From contig JANZKD010000028.1 of the NCBI GenBank assembly GCA_025061245.1, positions 1-16,373 of the forward strand: 16,373 nt of DNA. Reading direction: 5' to 3'. Below the pieces are notes generated by a model. The model saw nothing but the letters and a program-made list of their open reading frames with translations, was not told the DNA's origin and ran no database searches. Of this stretch, positions 14,475-16,373 are shown piece by piece; positions within the stretch are counted from its first letter, which is position 1; every line of letters begins with the position of its first letter. Both the position numbers and the translations under genes were made by a program. The stretch is from Candidatus Culexmicrobium profundum (GTDB lineage: Archaea; Thermoproteota; Methanomethylicia; Culexarchaeales; Culexmicrobiaceae).

Positions 14475-15374
14475 CTAGTCAATTTTATCTACAATGCTAA
14501 TTGGCACCGTTATAATCGTACTAGGTGCATCCCTCTTACTAAACTCCAGTCTTAGAAACCATTTTGACTGATAATATTCAGTTTTACAGCTTGGTCTTCG
14601 AACACTAGGAGCCCTATAGCTAAATGGAAGCCCAAACTTTAATCCCTCTACAAGTTTAAAATTACTCTTCAACACTTTAACAGGGGAAGAATAAACATCT
14701 GTACCATTAAAGTCCGTACTACTTACTATAGGTTGAGATAAAACTCTCTCTGGAATAATTGTCCCCCTATTAAACATTTCCATTTTCAACTCATCTATTT
14801 CTAAATTTTTAGTGGGAACTAGTTCAATTTCACCTTCAATTGTCTCTCCTATCATAAAGACAGTTCTAGGAAGCTTAATGTATCCGGAGAAATCCTTCCT
14901 ATCTATAGGTATATTGATTCCGCCCCCAACTTCCTCAGGAGATACTTTAGACAAAACAACTATCTGCTTTTTAGCTACAATATCTTTCCTCAATCTCCTA
15001 TCTATAACAGCCTTAAGAGTCCATATAGTCTTAATCCAACCTCCCGCAAAGGTGGGTGGAGCATCCTCAGGAATACCTATCTCACCAGAAACTTTAATCC
15101 CAGCCTTTGTAACTTCCTCCTCACCTGCAAGTACTTCCTTCAATTCCATAAGCTTAAAGGTGAAGAATTCATGAACCATTTCATCTGGATCCTCATCTTC
15201 AGAACCAGAAGAGTAAAGTGAATATCTCCTCACAACATCCCATCTAAATGTAGATTGACATATCAACTCAAGCCTTAGCTCTTTAAAATTAAACTTCTTA
15301 TTTGTTTCAATGTTCAAATGGGCCTGCAAATTTTCGCCGGGAAAATAGGGATCTCTACCAGTTTTTACCTCCAA
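14475..15374 (-). CDS. Arrestin-like protein (start uncertain)
   Basis: Predicted two-domain beta-sandwich protein of the arrestin/Spo0M-like group. The N-terminal domain (about 1-150) begins LEVKTGRDPYFPGENLQAHL, the usual first strands where PGE marks an arrestin-N domain. The C-terminal domain begins about 165 (GYIKLPRTVFMIGETIEGEI). No signal peptide or membrane segment is seen; a cytoplasmic scaffolding role is possible but unproven. The listed start is TTG 15374. The frame continues upstream without a stop to 15425 and reads YDIFGPKVK just before it, which looks like genuine family N-terminus, yet it contains no ATG, GTG or TTG. AAGGT (15406-15410) lies before an ATG at 15400 that is out of frame by one base. 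The gene may have lost its start or use ATA (15395). Confidence 0.65.
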   Translation of the reverse strand: MEVKTGRDPYFPGENLQAHLNIETNKKFNFKELRLELICQSTFRWDVVRRYSLYSSGSEDEDPDEMVHEFFTFKLMELKEVLAGEEEVTKAGIKVSGEIGIPEDAPPTFAGGWIKTIWTLKAVIDRRLRKDIVAKKQIVVLSKVSPEEVGGGINIPIDRKDFSGYIKLPRTVFMIGETIEGEIELVPTKNLEIDELKMEMFNRGTIIPERVLSQPIVSSTDFNGTDVYSSPVKVLKSNFKLVEGLKFGLPFSYRAPSVRRPSCKTEYYQSKWFLRLEFSKRDAPSTIITVPISIVDKID

Positions 15375-15425
15375 CTTAACCTTAGGACCAAATATATCAT
15401 ACTCTACCTTCCGATAGAGTACTAA

Positions 15426-15570
15426 TTAATACAATTATATCATCCAAAGCATTTATATAATTTTATTATAAATCGCAGTGAAAACAAGATAACAATTTAA
15501 TCTTTAAGAAATACACTGTGAAACAATTAGCATCCTATTAGGAAAAAGCAGTAATAAATACATCTTAAAA
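15426..15570. other. Intergenic region between the arrestin-like and DUF3795 genes
   Basis: About 145 AT-rich bases. TTATATAATTTTATTATAAAT (about 15453-15473) holds TATA-like cores that could serve the arrestin-like gene on minus. Nothing else is recognisable. Confidence 0.35.
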
Positions 15571-15960
15571 TCATTCAATACCTCTATCCAACTCTTCTAA
15601 CCATCGTCTCAAACCCATCTCCCTTTGCCTCAAAGCATTCTTTCTAGCAGAATCATAACCTCTACTCCAAAAATTCTCTAAAAGCTCACATGGGAAATCT
15701 GGACATTGACTACATGCAAGTAACTTTCTATTCCTTGCACACAACATTATTTCACAACTAGGACTCCAATGTAAATCCATTGCACCCCTGCATCCATCAC
15801 AAGTTACATCTTCAGGTTTTACATCACTATTCTCTCCAAAAATACCTCTAATTATCTCCTCCTGCCTCTCTCTATCACTCGTCTTATAGCTTTGATAAAT
15901 ACTGCAAGTTGCACAGTATAGTCCACAGGCTCCAATGAGTTTATAGTACTCTTTACCCAT
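15571..15960 (-). CDS. Cysteine-rich DUF3795 family protein
   Basis: Small protein of unknown function, common in anaerobic archaea and bacteria. The 129 residues carry nine or more cysteines in the family pattern: GACGLYCATCSIY (N-terminus), CDGCRG (middle), then CEIMLCARNRKLLACSQCPDF followed by PCELLENFWSRGYDSA. The spacing suggests metal or iron-sulphur binding, not demonstrated here. I chose ATG 15960, since GAGGG lies about six bases before it. A GTG at 15972 gives 133 residues but sits upstream of that site. It is a monocistronic-looking minus gene, divergent from pheS. Confidence 0.85.
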   Translation of the reverse strand: MGKEYYKLIGACGLYCATCSIYQSYKTSDRERQEEIIRGIFGENSDVKPEDVTCDGCRGAMDLHWSPSCEIMLCARNRKLLACSQCPDFPCELLENFWSRGYDSARKNALRQREMGLRRWLEELDRGIE

Positions 15961-16100
15961 TATAACCCTCACATCCTTAAAATGGAAGGTAGCACTTAAA
16001 GATTCCGAAACAATAAGCTGAAGGATATATTAAGAAGCGTAAAAGATTTAACTAGATAAAATCTAATTTAAGCTAAGTTGGGGATGGTGATGGAGCGCCA

Positions 16101-16373
16101 ATTTCCAAAAAACTTCTAGAAGCGATAATATCAGAATTACATCCAAGAGAAAAGCTTGTATTAACAGTTTTATCAAAGAGAAAACAAGATGTAAAGAAAA
16201 TTGCTGAAAAACTTGGAATAAGTGTTGACACAGTAGTTTGGGCCTCCCAAATGCTAAAAAATAGAGGACTTGTAGAGATAGAAGAACTTGTTAAAACATG
16301 GTATCAAATTGGAAGAGAAGGAGAAAAATATCTTGAAAAATGCTTCCCAGAAATACGATTAATATACAAGGTG
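16101..16373 (+). CDS. pheS: Phenylalanyl-tRNA synthetase alpha subunit, N-terminal part (cut by window edge)
   Basis: The frame continues past the window end. Its 91 visible residues form the N-terminal winged-helix region of archaeal/eukaryal PheRS alpha: SELHPREKLVLTVLSKR, DVKKIAEKLGISVDTVVWAS, KNRGLVEIEEL, then YQIGREGEKYLEKCFPEIRL, matching the family block around EGxxYLExGLPExR. No ATG, GTG or TTG occurs in this frame between the upstream TAA (16074) and here. I list ATT 16101 as the most plausible start because GGTGATGGAG (16086-16095), an excellent anti-16S match, ends five bases before it. ATG codons at 16084 and 16090 lie in another frame that soon stops; one extra C at GCGCC would join them to pheS (MVMERPISKK). 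Confidence 0.8.
   Translation, partial: MSKKLLEAIISELHPREKLVLTVLSKRKQDVKKIAEKLGISVDTVVWASQMLKNRGLVEIEELVKTWYQIGREGEKYLEKCFPEIRLIYKV

Noticed and set aside
14812..15174. 120-codon plus frame inside the arrestin-like gene
   Set aside because: It is the antisense of the arrestin-like frame, with low-complexity Ser/Ile/Pro content and no motif.
1..16373. CRISPR array, transposon, integrase or phage-like genes
   Set aside because: No regularly spaced repeats, terminal inverted repeats, transposase or integrase motifs were found in either strand.

Overview
The window comes from an archaeal chromosome. It carries archaeal transcription factor E, MBF1, the tRNA C56 methyltransferase Trm56, the proteasome-activating ATPase PAN, archaeal NAC, A-type ATP synthase subunit D, an archaeal tRNA-splicing endonuclease subunit and a UbiA enzyme of the archaeal ether-lipid type. 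One tRNA has a bulge-helix intron, and TATA-like boxes sit 25-30 bases upstream of several genes. The DNA is A+T rich. The splicing-endonuclease subunit lacks its catalytic histidine, which fits a two-subunit enzyme of the TACK (Crenarchaeota/Korarchaeota/Bathyarchaeia-like) type, but I cannot name the lineage from sequence alone.

Layout: 48-2836 holds information-processing genes (tfe and trm56 on minus, hflX divergent from trm56 on plus, then mbf1 convergent on minus). 2943-4988 is a plus-strand protein quality-control cluster, pan / PUA protein / nac, meeting atpD (minus, 4989-5624) end to end. 5625-7259 is a decayed island: a V4R-domain regulator broken by two TGA codons and several single-base slips (5808-6605), the likely tail of a penicillin-acylase-family gene on minus (6621-6788), and further unassignable fragments. 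An intron-containing tRNA-Arg(CCU) follows. 7417-10423 is a tight minus-strand operon in the order endA, ubiA, hisS, then an unknown 98-residue gene. 10495-12010 is a plus-strand pair: a hydrogenase maturation protease overlapping mtnA. A DUF72 gene converges on mtnA with overlapping ends. A tRNA-Leu(CAA) follows, then an FAD oxidoreductase with four clustered cysteines, an arrestin-like gene (minus), a DUF3795 gene (minus) and the beginning of pheS at the right edge.

The intact genes are mostly core cellular functions: transcription initiation, tRNA modification, splicing and charging, nascent-chain handling and proteasome feeding, energy, and membrane lipid synthesis. The most unusual points are the inactive-looking endonuclease beside a tRNA with a 12-base intron, the heavily decayed 5.8-7.2 kb island, and two genes (arrestin-like and pheS) whose conserved reading frames have no ATG, GTG or TTG where the start should be. 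I found no CRISPR array, transposase, integrase or clearly new multi-gene system.
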